A stretch of 64,000 nucleotides of DNA from Climacium dendroides (Eukaryota; Streptophyta; Bryopsida; Hypnales; Climaciaceae), in NCBI GenBank assembly GCA_950106755.1, contig OX467084.1, positions 5,890,001 through 5,954,000 on the forward strand. Direction: 5' to 3'. The position numbers and the translations under genes are program-made. Below the pieces are notes generated by a model that had not been told where the DNA came from, ran no database searches, and saw only the letters and a list, made by a program, of their open reading frames with translations. Below are positions 50,425 to 64,000 of this stretch, piece after piece; the stretch's first letter is position 1; every line of letters begins with the position of its first letter.

Positions 50425-51573
50425 TTAACTCCAAAATGCCCAAGGCCATTTTTGAGCTTCTAAGAATTTCTAAATTGAACAAAAAGCCAACATTTTAATA
50501 AATTGCATCAATTTCTTTTAACTATAACCATATAAATTCAAACTAGACATATTGGGGATCACATAGGAAAAGAAACCACAACAACATCATTTATAAATTG
50601 AAATATTATAATGTTTGATCATGAAGGTGTTAAAACTACAAAAGTAATTTGAAGTCCTTCAACCCTATTTTCACATATCAAATCTAAAAAGATTGTCACT
50701 AAAAAAATATGAGAACAAAGGGCCTAACATGCCTAACTTCAATCAATTTATGGCTTCCCAAATCTACTCTAAGATATTTTTAAATGAATTTCTAATGTGA
50801 TTTTTTCTCCAAGATCTAGTGTATTTGAGGCTCATTTCCAAGAGCCTTCAATGCTATTGAAAGTCAAGATTGTCATGGACACCCTTGCACAAAATCTTGA
50901 ATAGGAAAATCATAATCAATCATTTCTATGATCGGATTTTTGATGCTGAAACAAGACCTCACAAAAAAAAATTCAAAAATATAAACTACTAAAAATAGCA
51001 ACTTCATTAGGTTTTATTTAACTACAAAGTATTGTTGACACCCAAATTTGGTGCCTTGGGCATTCAAAAGTAAAATTCCTACTGAGGCAAGAGCAAATGC
51101 TAAGTTTACCCTTGAAGCACTCCAACATCCAATTTTTGAACAACTAACAGCTTGAAACTTGAATTTCATCCTCATTTTTACTTGGATGAAAGTCATCTTA
51201 TTTTGTGGAAATATTTTGTCAAGTTGTTGTCCTATCTAACTATTGGATTTGGTGTTGCTAGAATACATATTTTTCTAAAATTACAAATGTGGAATTATGT
51301 CAAGTGGTTGACTAAGCCAAAATTGCATTGACTCTAGTTCAAAATTGGATTTGCAAACACGAGGACGTAGATTTAAAAAACACAAAAATTTCAAAAAATC
51401 ACAAGGCAAAGAGAACCTCATTTCAAATCCATTCCAACAAATTGCACTTAAAAAAATACTAATATTTTGCTTGTAATTGAATTAAGAAGGAATTCTGAAA
51501 TTTTCCTTTTAAAATTTATAACAAAATATTGATGATAGCATTGGTGAATCCAATTGTACAGATGAAATCTAAA

Positions 51574-51727
51574 ACTCAAAATCTACAACTTTTATATGTA
51601 TATGAATTTCAAAATATTCTTCAAAATAGTATTTTATAATGATTTTGTACACTCAAAATCTACAACTTTTATATGTATATGAATTTCAAAATATTCTTCA
51701 AAATAACATTTTATAATGATTTTTCCC
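51574..51727. repeat. Direct duplication, 2 x 77 bp
   Basis: The phrase starting actcaaaatctacaactttt occurs at 51,574 and again at 51,651, with only a few differences near the end. Confidence 0.9.
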
Positions 51728-51768
51728 AAATTGTGAATTTTGGAGAAGACTCTGGACGTTTAGAGGTT

Positions 51769-52002
51769 GGCCAGGGAGAACTGACCCCCTCATTACCCCA
51801 ACTAGGATTAATTGTGAAAAAAGCCCCCTATTTTTTTGCCATGATTTTTTATATTTTTACACCGCCCCTAGCTAATTTGGGGCTGCTATTTGCAAATCTG
51901 AATTCAGAATTTGCAAAAAAAATCATCTGATTGCAAATAAAAAATTCCACAACATTTTCCCGGGGTAAAACGGGGCAATGAGGGGGTCAGTTCACTCTGG
52001 CC
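51769..52002. repeat. Inverted repeat with GC-rich arms
   Basis: The left arm at 51,769-51,800 (ggccagggagaactgacccc...) pairs with the right arm at 51,972-52,002 (ggggcaatgagggggtcag...), about 28 of 31 positions by eye, around a ~170-bp AT-rich loop. It has the look of a small MITE or a terminal module of the surrounding TTAA element. Confidence 0.75.
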
Positions 52003-52082
52003 TTTAGGGGTTAACACACGTCAAGCCAAGGAAATGAAGTAATTAACTTCCTGTGACAGGAAAGAGGAAACTGTGTTTGAAG

Positions 52083-52131
52083 TCTTAGGGCTTAGGGTTT
52101 CTAGGGTTTAGGTTTTATTGTAGGGTTTAGG
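52083..52131. repeat. Degenerate interstitial telomere-like repeats
   Basis: Four or five spaced copies of TTTAGGG or CTTAGGG in one orientation (tagggcttagggtttctag and following). They lie just 3' of the endoglucanase stop codon. The unit equals the plant telomere repeat, also known as the telo-box in promoters. Confidence 0.6.
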
Positions 52132-52132
52132 G

Positions 52133-55230
<3,098 letters not shown>

Positions 55231-55338
55231 TTATTCCAAAGATCTATCTGAGTGTTCGACAATTGTTGTCAAATTTTGCACCCGGGTGTTTCAAAATATT
55301 CCCCAAAGCTGCTACAATCAGCACACTCTGAGATCGAT

Positions 55339-55348
55339 GTATATATCG
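55339..55348 (-). promoter_or_regulatory. Candidate TATA box of the GH9 gene
   Basis: The minus strand reads gatatatacat, about 125 bp upstream of the start codon and inside a gat-cgat palindromic patch. Position fits a short 5' UTR; no further promoter evidence. Confidence 0.4.
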
Positions 55349-55891
55349 ATCACTGCAACTGCATGATCTACTAGTGAGCACTTAGTTTATCATTATATTC
55401 AGCTAGTGTATTATGATATATATTCGGAGTGGCACGATTAGTTGCGTGTCAACTAGAAGAGATTTGCTGACCCACCGCTACCAACAGAATTCAGCAAATG
55501 CACTGTGAGTGATCGATGGAACAAGATGTGATCATACTGAATATCGATTTGGTGTTAGTAGCCTGCTTCAATTTTGGGTCCCGGTGCTGGACGTATTGGC
55601 GTTGCCGAGATTTTCAAGGATTGGGTTGCAGATTTGAGTTTCAATTAAGCTTGTGCATTCCAAATTGATGAGCCCCTGTTTAGAAATCTTAAGCATATTA
55701 ATTAGTTAGCGGTAAGCTTCTTGCATGTTATAGTTTCTATCCTCAAGCCACGCAGTTCTCGTTCTTTTGCTTGCAAGTGTGAGTGAGGGCATGAGCACGA
55801 TTTAATATAATTATATGAATTTCTGCCCTTACTTTTGCTTTGAAACTAACTTTAGAACTTGTGATGCTTTATTTAATATGTTTAAAATTAG

Positions 55892-55990
55892 CACTTCTGC
55901 TTTTTTTAATGCACTTTTACTTTTCTTAATGCATTTTTACTTTTCTTAATGCTCTTTTACTTTTCTTAATGCTCTTTTACTTTTCTTAAT
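55892..55990. repeat. 20-bp tandem repeat, about 4.5 copies
   Basis: Units atgc-cttttacttttctta repeat every 20 bp with single-base differences (gcac, gcat, gctc, gctc). They lie in the 1.3-kb region between the divergent GH9 and ubinuclein-like genes. Confidence 0.93.
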
Positions 55991-56520
55991 GTTTGAAACA
56001 AGCATTGGGTGTTGGCTTTATATATGATCCCACTTCATGAGTCACAACCAAAATGCACAATATCTATTAATTTGAGGTTCCAAGTGGATTCACCCACCTA
56101 CCAAAACTTTCATCAAGGACTATATAAGACACTTGGTTTTACCCAAATGTTAACTTGTTCACTTGGTCTTGTCACATTGATAGATTTTAGCATAAGTTGT
56201 TTACTTTGGTTTTACTTTCTTTAGGTGACAATCATAAATAGTGCACATGCTAGTTAATTGTACTTAAGATACTTGCAAATTTTAACCTTTGACAACAAAC
56301 ACATTTTAGGTGAAGTGTTACAAAGATTGAGGAACATTATAAGGTCATTGTATTCTTTATTGTCTCTCCCTCTTAAGAATCAAAGTTACGTCTACAAAAC
56401 ATTGCAAGGTCATTCCCTTCTTTTTAATTATAATTGCATTCTTCTTCCAAAGTTGCCATTACACAACTACAGTAAACAGAGTACCATCATCAGCGTAGAA
56501 AGAGAGACTCTTTTGAAGCC

Positions 56521-57789
56521 ATGGCATCACGGCAGCGATTCTATGTGGAATTACAGGATGGCGAAACCACAATTGTTTCATGGAAGAAGTTAGTGTCGAG
56601 TTCCCAGAAAGAGTTGGAGTTGGGAATGCCTGCAGACCCTACCTCTCCATTAGAAGCGCGAATTGCAGTGGCCCCTGCAGCTGCTGTCATGGACGATCCA
56701 ATACCTCAAGCTTCGAATCGATTGACCGCTGTGATTGAGAGGATCGAGCGTTTGTTCCAGGGAGAAGACAGTGACGATGAAAATGACAATGTGGATGAGG
56801 GTCCTGCTGAAGATCGGTATGACACTGATGATTCTTTTATCGACGATGAGGAGTTAGATAATTACTTTGTGAGGGATAAGATCAAGACAAAGCATTCAGG
56901 TTTCTTTATCAATAGAGGAGCACTGGAGAAGATCAGTGAGGAGCCACCTCCAGTTGAAGTTGTGCAACCCGCCAGAAAGAAGCGTGCATATTTGAAGAAA
57001 AACAAGGCAACTGCACCTGTGTCACTTGAAGGTGTTGTACCTATTGAAGGTGTTGTACCTAAGCAAAGGAAGCAAAAAGAACCTGGAATGAGGAAGAAAA
57101 CGGAACCAAATGGAAGCAAAAAAAATATTGCACAAGGACAAGGGTCATGTCAGAACTTGGAAATTGAAGTTGTGGAGCCCAAGACAAGGAAACTCAAAGA
57201 ACCTGGAGTGAGGAAGAAAAGGGAACCAAATGGAAGGAAGAAAAATATTGCACAAGTGGGAGAGCAAGACCAAGGGTCATGCTCAAACTTGGACATTGAA
57301 GTTGTGGAGCCCAAGACAAGGAAACTCAAAGAACCTGGAGTGAGGAAGAAAAGGGAACCAAATGGAAGGAAGAAAAATATTGCACAAGTGCGAGAGCAAG
57401 ACCAAGGGGCATGTCAAAACGTGGACATTGAGGTTGTGGAGACTATGAAAGGGAAACGCAAAGAACCTACGGAAACATTAAAGGAACCAAAGAGAAACAA
57501 AACAAATCCAATGGGAGAGCAAGACCAAGGGGCATGCCAAAACTTGGACATTGAAGTTGTGGAGACTATGAAAAGGAAACGCAAAGAACCTACGGAAACA
57601 TTAAAGGAACCAAAGAAAAACAAAACAAATCCAGTGGGAGAGCAAGACCAAGGGGCATGCCAAAACGTAGACATTGAGGTTGAAGAACCTACAGAAATAT
57701 TAAAGGAACCAAAGAGAAACAAAACAAATCCAGTGGGAGAGCAAGACCAAGAGCTATGCGAGAATTTAGAAATTGAAGAAAAGAAATAG
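56521..57789 (+). CDS. Ubinuclein N-terminal (HUN) domain protein with Lys-rich repeats
   Basis: A single uninterrupted frame of 422 residues; the start has a good context (gccATGgc). Residues 4-25 (RQRFYVEL.DGETTIVSWKK) and 66-81 (NRLTAVIERIERLFQG) match the start of plant ubinucleins, and 98-137 (YDTDDSFIDDEELDNYF, then KHSGFFINRGALEKI) is the HPC2/ubinuclein (HUN) domain that contacts the HIRA histone H3.3 chaperone complex in the nucleus. From residue 181 the protein is six tandem units of 32-44 residues, each with (K/R)KEP...KK-N and QDQG.CQN.(D/E)IEV.E. Plant ubinucleins are usually much longer, with a conserved middle domain that is absent here. It could be a truncated copy, a first exon, or a lineage-specific short form. 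The repeat units are basic and unstructured, suited to nucleic acid or chromatin binding, which is inference. Confidence 0.85.
   Translation: MASRQRFYVELQDGETTIVSWKKLVSSSQKELELGMPADPTSPLEARIAVAPAAAVMDDPIPQASNRLTAVIERIERLFQGEDSDDENDNVDEGPAEDRYDTDDSFIDDEELDNYFVRDKIKTKHSGFFINRGALEKISEEPPPVEVVQPARKKRAYLKKNKATAPVSLEGVVPIEGVVPKQRKQKEPGMRKKTEPNGSKKNIAQGQGSCQNLEIEVVEPKTRKLKEPGVRKKREPNGRKKNIAQVGEQDQGSCSNLDIEVVEPKTRKLKEPGVRKKREPNGRKKNIAQVREQDQGACQNVDIEVVETMKGKRKEPTETLKEPKRNKTNPMGEQDQGACQNLDIEVVETMKRKRKEPTETLKEPKKNKTNPVGEQDQGACQNVDIEVEEPTEILKEPKRNKTNPVGEQDQELCENLEIEEKK
57061..57786 (+). repeat. In-frame coding tandem repeat (six units)
   Basis: Units of about 95-132 bp keep the reading frame throughout. 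The early units carry KEPGVRKKREPNGRKKNIAQ; the later ones KEPTETLKEPK.NKTNP, so two sub-types follow one another. Adjacent units of the same type are nearly identical in DNA, showing recent expansion. Confidence 0.92.
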
Positions 57790-58215
57790 AATTAGAAATT
57801 TATTTGTATTAGAGAGCGCTAAATAAATCCATGTAAAGTAATCCATTAACTATGGATTGGGATCAATCTTCAAAAAATTCTTCATTTTCATTTGATTATA
57901 AGTAAACAATATGCCACGTTTAAATTTTTTTGGAGTCAAAGCTAAGTGTTTTGTAATTTGTATATCATATTTTTTCAATTTTTTTGGAAAGGAAACTGAA
58001 TTTGTTGTGATTTGTTCAAGGTTTGGAGTTGAAATTTTCATATAAATTATGAAATGCACTAGGCAATTTCAAATTTTACAAAATAGTACAAAACTTTACA
58101 ATATCTGAGCTATGGTGTGAAAGTTTTACTAATTCATAGTGAACTTTTTCTTCTTAGATTTTCTTACCACATTTTTCAATGCATCGATTACCAATTTACT
58201 ATAGAAAAAGATATT
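57790..58215. other. 3' flank of the ubinuclein-like gene
   Basis: AT-rich DNA with no continuing exon that I could detect. An 'aataaat' close to 57,820 could serve as a poly(A) signal. Confidence 0.4.
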
Positions 58216-59230
58216 TTAACCCCTACAACACAATAAGCTCCTACATGTCACTAATAAAAAACTATGTTGGAAAAAACAATATTTGAGTGACTTTTGTATT
58301 TTCTATGATGCCAAAATGTCAAAAATGTCAAATATTGTTTTCCTCAACCGATTTTCAATCTTAAAGCTTAGATCTTAGACCTTTTAAAAGGCTTAGATAA
58401 ATTCATATAAGTCATTTTTGAATGGATGAAAGTGAAATTTTACCATATATGTGCATTTGTATGAAATTTGTGACAATATTATTTTCTTCTAATCAAATGC
58501 TTAGATCAAAAGTTATGGGGCTCAAAAGTTTAGAGGTAGCTTAGACAAAATGCTAATAAAGAGGGCAAGCAATCAAGCGAGTTACAATTTTTTATTTATT
58601 AACTTTAAACAATTATATTTCACATGAAGGCAAATGGGCTAAAATTATGGAAATAATATGTAGCCACATTATGACAATAATATAGGGCAATAATTTGTGG
58701 TTGAAAATGGGATAAATAAATAAATATTCAAGTTTTACTCAATGCACTAAAAATGACAATTTTAGAACAATTTTAGAACCATTTGCTCAAATTCTAGTGT
58801 GAATTTATGAGCTTTTTTTGGCCTTTAAGACTAATTAAGAGGGGCTTGATTTTGAGAAGGAAAGATTTGTAATGACTCTTGAGATTTTGATTCTTTCAAA
58901 AAATGAGTTCTCAAAAAACTAACATAACTACCTATACAATGGTAAGATTTTCTAAAGTTGGTTGATGCCTCTTCTACAAAGTTGAATTAAACTATGTTGG
59001 CCCTGATGGATAGAGCCAAAAAATTGATTCTTTTAACTACAATGTTATGATCTTGCAATCTACATTGTTAAATGGGCTAAATTTTTTTCCACACATTCAT
59101 ACAATAGTTTAGTATGATTTTTCTTGTATGTGAGTTTGAAAAATATTTTTAGTTTTTGATTATGCTCAAAGCACTTGAAAATTACAGTTTAGATGCTTCT
59201 ATAAAAAAAACAAAGGAACTTTAGAGTTTA
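58216..59230. mobile_element. TTAA-flanked element, degraded (copy 5)
   Basis: The left end is TTAACCCCTACAACAC; the right end is 'aaaggaactttagagttta', a decayed form of CTTTAGGGGTTAA. The segment 'atgttatgatcttgcaatct' near 59,040 corresponds to the internal segment of copies 2 and 3. It is longer (~1.0 kb) than the best copy. No coding frame. Confidence 0.5.
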
Positions 59231-60529
59231 TGAATATTCAAATAGAAAAAAAAAATTATGACAATAAAAAATTAATCCTTATATGAAGCCTTGAAGCATA
59301 ATTTCAATTCATTTTTCACTTTTGGATAAGCCTTTTCTAATGCAATATTTGTTGGATTCTTCTAAATTTTTTATTAAAGAAATTTTTCATTGCTAGCTTG
59401 ATGCCTAGAAAATCCAAGTCTTGGTTTAAAAGTTATGCTTCAAAAAGACCTTTTTAAAAAAACAATAGGGACAATTTTGGTCAGTCATGATAGATAGGTC
59501 TAATTAGTCTAAAATATTTTATACATACTCTCAATAAGCTTGTTGGCATAATCCCAAAATATGATAGGCATACAAGCATATGATTTTGACTTACAAGCCT
59601 TTGAAATGCATGGTGAAGGACTTCTACATAACTTCCTCAAAACTTTGTCCATAACTTTGGATTAGAGGCTCCAAATCACAAATGGATTCTTGGATTTGGA
59701 TTTTAACTTTATTTTCTATATTTTACTAGTTGATAAATTTTTTAAAAGTTTTTTTTATAGTTTGAAGTGCATTTTTTTAAACAATTAGTGTATTCAACTT
59801 GACAATGCGAGGATGAATACTTTAGTCATGTCCTAATTTACATATCCCACAAGAATTATTGTACCTCCTACCTCTCTACCAGCCTTTTTTTTAGCACCAT
59901 GGGATCAGATTGCACCATTTCAAACTAAATTCCTACTTTTCACTAAAAAAAAATAATCTTTTTTTGCCATAAATTTTCCATTTCTATTAAAAAAGTAGAT
60001 GAAGTTGCCAAACTTGGATGGAAAAATGCATGAATACAATTGAAAACATTTTTTGGTTCAAAAAAATGGATGAATGCTATCTTTTGACAGTCGGTAAGTT
60101 ATGCAGTTGGACTTCAAGGTTAAGAGCTCGTTTCCATTAGAAAATTAGGGCTCCAATTCTGGATGGGTGGGAGGGTTCTATTGTTGCATAGCTTTAGTCT
60201 TCCTTCTAATTGGACCTTCAACCCTTACAAATTGCCTTTTCAAAGCTAGAGGGCCTAGACAGAAGCCTAGACTTGCTTATTTGAAAGAAAAAACTTGTAT
60301 TTCTTTTTTAGGTAGCTTGTGCAGCACACTTGCTACCGTGTGGTCCAAGCTATGTATAATTTTAGTTGTGCTGACCTCAATGGAAACTTCACTCTAATTC
60401 TTGGATGTACAATTTCTTCTAACCCACCTCTAATTTTTGGAGGTCCAAATGTAAGCACTCCTCAATTAAAAATCTATAAACTCCTCCTTGCCTTTTATAG
60501 AGCCCCCATTGTCCTTCTCTAGCCCCCCC
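59231..60529. other. Gene-free AT-rich DNA
   Basis: Nothing supported. Short plus-strand frames at 60,167-60,522 have no recognisable domain. Confidence 0.4.
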
Positions 60530-60765
60530 CATTTGTTGCCCCACCAAAGTTGAATAATTTTCTGTCCACGCTGCCCTTCTAAACTGCTCTTTGGCTTTGA
60601 GAAACTAACATATAATTTTTTATGAAAACTATATTTTTGAAAATCTTATCAAAAACTATACACACACAAAAAGTTTTAGAGAATCATGTTAAAAATTGAG
60701 GTCATAGGAACTTACCCAATATCTCAAGTGTCCATTAAGGGAACATTGGGATTTTAGGGATCAAT
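60530..60765 (-). mobile_element. TTAA element, inverted end fragment (copy 6)
   Basis: Read on the minus strand, this stretch begins 'ccctaaaatcccaatgttccc' and continues 'ttcctatgacctcaattttta', matching the first ~230 bp of copy 2 (29,476 onward: 'cccctaaagccccattgtccc', 'ttcctgtgatctcaattttta'). The TTAA has decayed to TTGA. Confidence 0.6.
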
Positions 60766-61064
60766 AGTACAAAGTAGTTTGTTCTATCTTGTTGCCACAA
60801 CTCTAGTGGCCTAACCTATACTAAATCCCCTATCTTGTAGCATGTGCAATTTTCTCATAGTCTATGCAAAATTTCCTTTATCTTATCTAGTGCAAAATTA
60901 ATTCTTTACGTTGTAGCCCATGGTTGATAGCTCTTGGCAAATACCTATTTGTTTATACTGCCACATTTTATTGGTCAATGGCATATATATGTCATACTTT
61001 TAAAATAAAAAAGAAGATTGGGATGAAGAGTTTTGAAAGAACCTAACCTCCTTTCAAATCTTCT

Positions 61065-61813
61065 TTAACCCCTAAAGGGAAAACCTATATTTTTTGGCAA
61101 CATAGTGATTTTGGGTAGCTCACTACAACTTGAATTTTTATTCTTTTGTGCTGAAATTTTCACAAAACATGTACCCAAGGAGTAGCTTCAAGACCCAACA
61201 ATTTTTATAACTTTTGATTACATGGTTAAAAAGTTGTTGCATGATATGTCATTTTCATTGCTTGGTGGGCAACTTGGACAACTCAAAGAACTTCACTTTA
61301 AAAATCACTTTTCAAAAAAATCAAAATATGAAATTGGTTCTTTAGATTTCTATATAAGTGGGAAGCTTTTAATCATTTCATTTTTATTAATGAGATGAAA
61401 GTTATGAGGAGTTTTAGTTTGTGGGTAGTTATGGTTTTCAAAGACTCCATACCTACTTGCAAACTAAAACTCCTTGTAACTTTCATCTTATTAATCAAAA
61501 TAGAATGATTCAAAGCTTCCTATTTATATATAAACCTAGAAAATCAAATTTTCATTTTTATTTTTTTTAAAGTGATTTTTAAAGAATTTTTTTGAGCTAC
61601 CTAGGTTGCCCACCAAGCAATGAAAATGACATATTGCGCAATAACGTTTTAACCATGTAGTCAAAAGTTATGAAAATTGTCAAACCTTAAAGCTACTCCT
61701 TGGGAAAATGTTGTGCAAAAATTTTAGCAAAAGAAAATAAAAATTCTGTTCATAGTAAGCTGTTTAAAATCGCTATGTTGCCAAAACACAAAGTTTAGTG
61801 CTTTAGGGATTAA
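61065..61813. mobile_element. TTAA-flanked foldback element, about 745 bp (copy 7)
   Basis: TTAA with CCCCTAAAGG at the left and CTTTAGGGAT with TTAA at the right. The whole element is an imperfect palindrome: 'ttggcaacatag' pairs with 'ctatgttgccaa', 'cccaaggagtagctt' with 'aagctactccttggg', 'catttt cattgcttggtgggcaac' with its complement near 61,600-61,630, and 'aggagttttagtttg' with 'caaactaaaactcct'. The centre is near 61,441 with a loop of only about 12 bp. Arms look about 80 percent matched by eye. The core 'gggaagctttgaatcatt..atgaaagtta' is shared with copy 2. Non-coding. Confidence 0.85.
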
Positions 61814-63472
61814 TTATAGTCAAATTCCTTTTAAGCTTAATATCTTCTACTTTAAGCACTAAAACAAGTCAAAACAACACAAATTTTTCCCTTGTATATC
61901 TTTTTGCTAATGAATCTCCAACAATAATAAACACAACCTTGTCAACTTAGTGGTTACAAAGATACAAGTTACCATCACAAAGATTGAGACAAACAAAATA
62001 TACAATTTAGCCCCTAAAGTCCCAAGAGTTGCCTTGAGGGAACTTGATCTTGAAGGTTTGGGAAGGTACACACAATTTCAATTTTTTGAAATTTATAGAT
62101 TTATAAATTTAAGTTCTCAAACAAACCTTCCATTTAACCTAATTTGTTTGAGGATGGAACCTTCCATTTGTTTGAGTTCTCAAACAAATTAGGAACCTTC
62201 CATTTAACCTTAAGAAAAAACTAGATATTTAGTAAAGAATCCAAGTTCCTAGTATGAATGTGCCTTCAAAAAGATAGTGGCCACACTTCTTGAGTCACAA
62301 TAGAAATTAGTCTATTTTTTAACCTATACTCTTGAATTCTCACTTTGTATTCAAGTTCTCTATGTTTCATTAGTTTAGAATCTAGATAGGGGTTGGACTT
62401 GGAGCATCTTTAAAATTTTGAAAACCTTATTTGGCAATAGTCTTAAATTTTTTTTTTTTTGAAGTTGAAATTAGATTTTCAATTCCTCATCAACACATAT
62501 TTTTTAATTTTTACATATCATTCATGTGGGGATCAATTCTAAGATGAGATGTCTATTTTTTCTATTTTTATCTATACTTATTCATTTGAATGACATAATT
62601 TATTATAGTAATAAAAATTTGTAAATATTTTGGCCTAAATGCAGATTGACTTAAAGATGTCCCCCAAAATCACATATACCCTACACTCTTATTAGTGATC
62701 TTTGGACCATGTAGTTTTTTGGCAACGAATTGTCAAAACCATTTAGATTGTCCTCTATCATATTAGAATCTGCCCTGTAATGTTTTGATTGAGCCATGCT
62801 CTTTTAAGGGTTGTTTACACATACTCACAAATGAATCACTTTGAGACAATACCAACTAAATTTAATATTCGACCTTTTAGAGCCACCATGTAAGGAAGGT
62901 CAATTTCATAGTGGGAAATTTGAGCAAGTTACAAGCAAGGCTATAATAGTGAGTCTACAAAATGTCTTCTAGGAGTTTTAAAAGTGTCTTTTTGAAGAAT
63001 GTTCTATTGTATAGAATGTTACTATTGCACTATCCAAGTCACGTGTCTATGCTAAGCAAAAACAAAATGGAGTTTAGAAATGTACTTTCATAGAGTATCT
63101 TGCCTCATGAGTATATGGAAATAAAAAGCAAGTGATATAGAATGGTAGCCAAGTCTTTTGACTTGCTCTTATATATCAACGTATACTTTTTTTGTTGATT
63201 TGTTGCCCAAAACTAATATAGTTTTCATGCTAGGTACATGAGTATAGTATTTTTGAGTATTTTTTGGGAAGCATTACTTTTGCCAATTCCATCCAAGCAA
63301 AGGTAAAGGGACACCAAATGTTTTTTATTATAGTAAACCATGTGGATAAAATTCATTAAAAAATACTTATAAATACCCTAAACAAGTGTTTCCATCTTGC
63401 ACTTGATTGCTACATTGGGAATTTGAGAAAATCCAAAAAATTAAGTAAGTTGTTGAGCATGTATACTTCAGT
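61814..63472. other. AT-rich DNA 3' of the PR-1 gene
   Basis: No gene recognised. A lone terminus-like phrase 'tagcccctaaagtccc' at 62,009 may be another decayed end of the TTAA family. Near 62,110-62,215 'cttccattt' and 'tctcaaacaaa' phrases are locally duplicated. Confidence 0.4.
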
Positions 63473-64000
63473 TTAGAAAGGGCGCATGCCAACAACATTC
63501 CCCGGCGGAAAATACTCACACACCACGAGCACCGACGCGTCCCGGCACTGCACCATCGCGCATCCGAGTTGCGACGTGCTCCGCCACACGATTTGCGTGT
63601 AATGCCCGCACTCCATGAACGTCGGCTCGCACCGATTCGTCCCATAGTCGTAAAACTCCCGCTCGCTCGTCCAGTACTTCACCGCCCACTCCGCCGTAGT
63701 GTCCCCGTGCGAGCCCCAGAACAGATTCTCCCCGTACCCACCCGACCCATCGCTCCCATTCCAGGAATGCACCAACATCTCGCACTTGTTGGCGTCACGC
63801 TGACGACGCCCGTGCGCTTTCGCGTATGCCGCGAGTGTGGCGTTCCATTGCAGTGGAGGCAGCTTCACTTGTGCTCGAGCTGCATTGTGGGGCTCCAGAA
63901 ATTCCTCGGCTGTGGGAACCAGAGCTAGTGCTGGTTCTGTTTTGGCCATGGCCAGGGGATGATAAATGCTTAATCTCCAAAGAAGTCCGGCGAGCAGATA
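63473..64000 (-). CDS. PR-1-like CAP superfamily protein (5' end beyond window)
   Basis: An uninterrupted minus-strand frame ends at 63,473 and is still open at the right edge. An internal ATG at 63,949 gives 158 residues, but the frame continues upstream through YLLAGLLWRLSIYHPLA, which looks like the hydrophobic core of a secretion signal, so the true start lies outside. CAP motifs seen: HNAARAQVKLPPLQWNATLAAYA, HSWNGSDGSGGYGENLFWG, CGHYTQIVWRST, LGCAMVQC and the end CEYFPPGNVVGMRPF, matching the PR-1 pattern with the cavity His/Glu residues and paired cysteines. Plant PR-1 proteins are small, secreted, sterol-binding defence-associated proteins and usually intronless, as here. Codon use is strongly GC-rich compared with the flanking DNA. 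Confidence 0.92.
   Translation of the reverse strand, partial: YLLAGLLWRLSIYHPLAMAKTEPALALVPTAEEFLEPHNAARAQVKLPPLQWNATLAAYAKAHGRRQRDANKCEMLVHSWNGSDGSGGYGENLFWGSHGDTTAEWAVKYWTSEREFYDYGTNRCEPTFMECGHYTQIVWRSTSQLGCAMVQCRDASVLVVCEYFPPGNVVGMRPF

Larger units (their letters stand above)
50425..52014. mobile_element. Long TTAA-flanked element (copy 4), possibly composite
   Basis: The left terminus TTAACTCCAAAATGCCCAAGG and the right terminus ctttaggggttaa (52,002-52,014) are in inverted orientation and match the family ends. It is longer (1.6 kb) than the others. Inside are a 77-bp direct duplication (51,574-51,727) and a separate inverted repeat (51,769-52,002), so it may be an element with later insertions. 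No open frame of note. Confidence 0.5.

Noticed and set aside
63473..63949. PR-1 protein starting at the internal ATG 63,949
   Set aside because: The frame stays open upstream and encodes a signal-peptide-like stretch, so the real start is outside the window.

Overview
The window is nuclear DNA of a land plant with large, AT-rich, transposon-filled intergenic space. The evidence is GT-AG introns, plant-specific families (a DUF248/Methyltransf_29 Golgi methyltransferase, a plant-type GH9 endoglucanase, a plant-type ubinuclein and a PR-1/CAP protein) and plant transposon relics (CACTA, pogo-type MITE). The lineage cannot be fixed from sequence alone. Most genes lie in GC-richer islands separated by 5-20 kb of A+T-rich DNA.

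Layout: 1-4.6 kb holds a pogo/Emigrant-like MITE and a first TTAA-flanked element. At 4,630-5,528 there is a complete three-exon gene with very short exons, encoding the hinge subunit (QCR6) of mitochondrial complex III. From 5.5 to 14 kb there are no recognisable genes, but there is a four-copy 112-bp tandem repeat, a diverged ~175-bp repeat and a foldback element. At 14.5-15.9 kb lies a relic of the methyltransferase gene in which the 5' leader is joined directly to the last codons and 3' UTR. From 18.7 to 20.4 kb a TIR element is tandemly duplicated. From 21.9 to 34.1 kb there are three copies (two direct, one inverted and partial) of a promoter-bearing repeat; the two long copies share a 63-nt first coding exon with a splice donor. 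A CACTA transposase relic follows at 34.2-35.6 kb.

The main gene cluster starts at 37.8 kb. It comprises the seven-coding-exon methyltransferase (39,093-42,389, +), a decayed piggyBac-type transposase (about 46.2-49.0 kb, +), an eight-exon GH9 endoglucanase (52,133-55,215, -), and, head-to-head with it, an uninterrupted ubinuclein N-terminal gene ending in lysine-rich tandem repeats (56,521-57,789, +). A PR-1-like gene (-) runs off the right edge.

The methyltransferase and GH9 enzyme would both act on the cell wall (pectin methylation in the Golgi; beta-1,4-glucan cleavage in the apoplast), and the PR-1 protein would be secreted. No operon-like logic links them.

The most unusual signal is a family of elements bounded by TTAA plus CCCCTAAAG-like termini, scattered through the window. 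One is a ~745-bp foldback. piggyBac elements insert at TTAA and have termini beginning CCC, and a piggyBac transposase relic lies in the same window, so these are probably its non-autonomous relatives.
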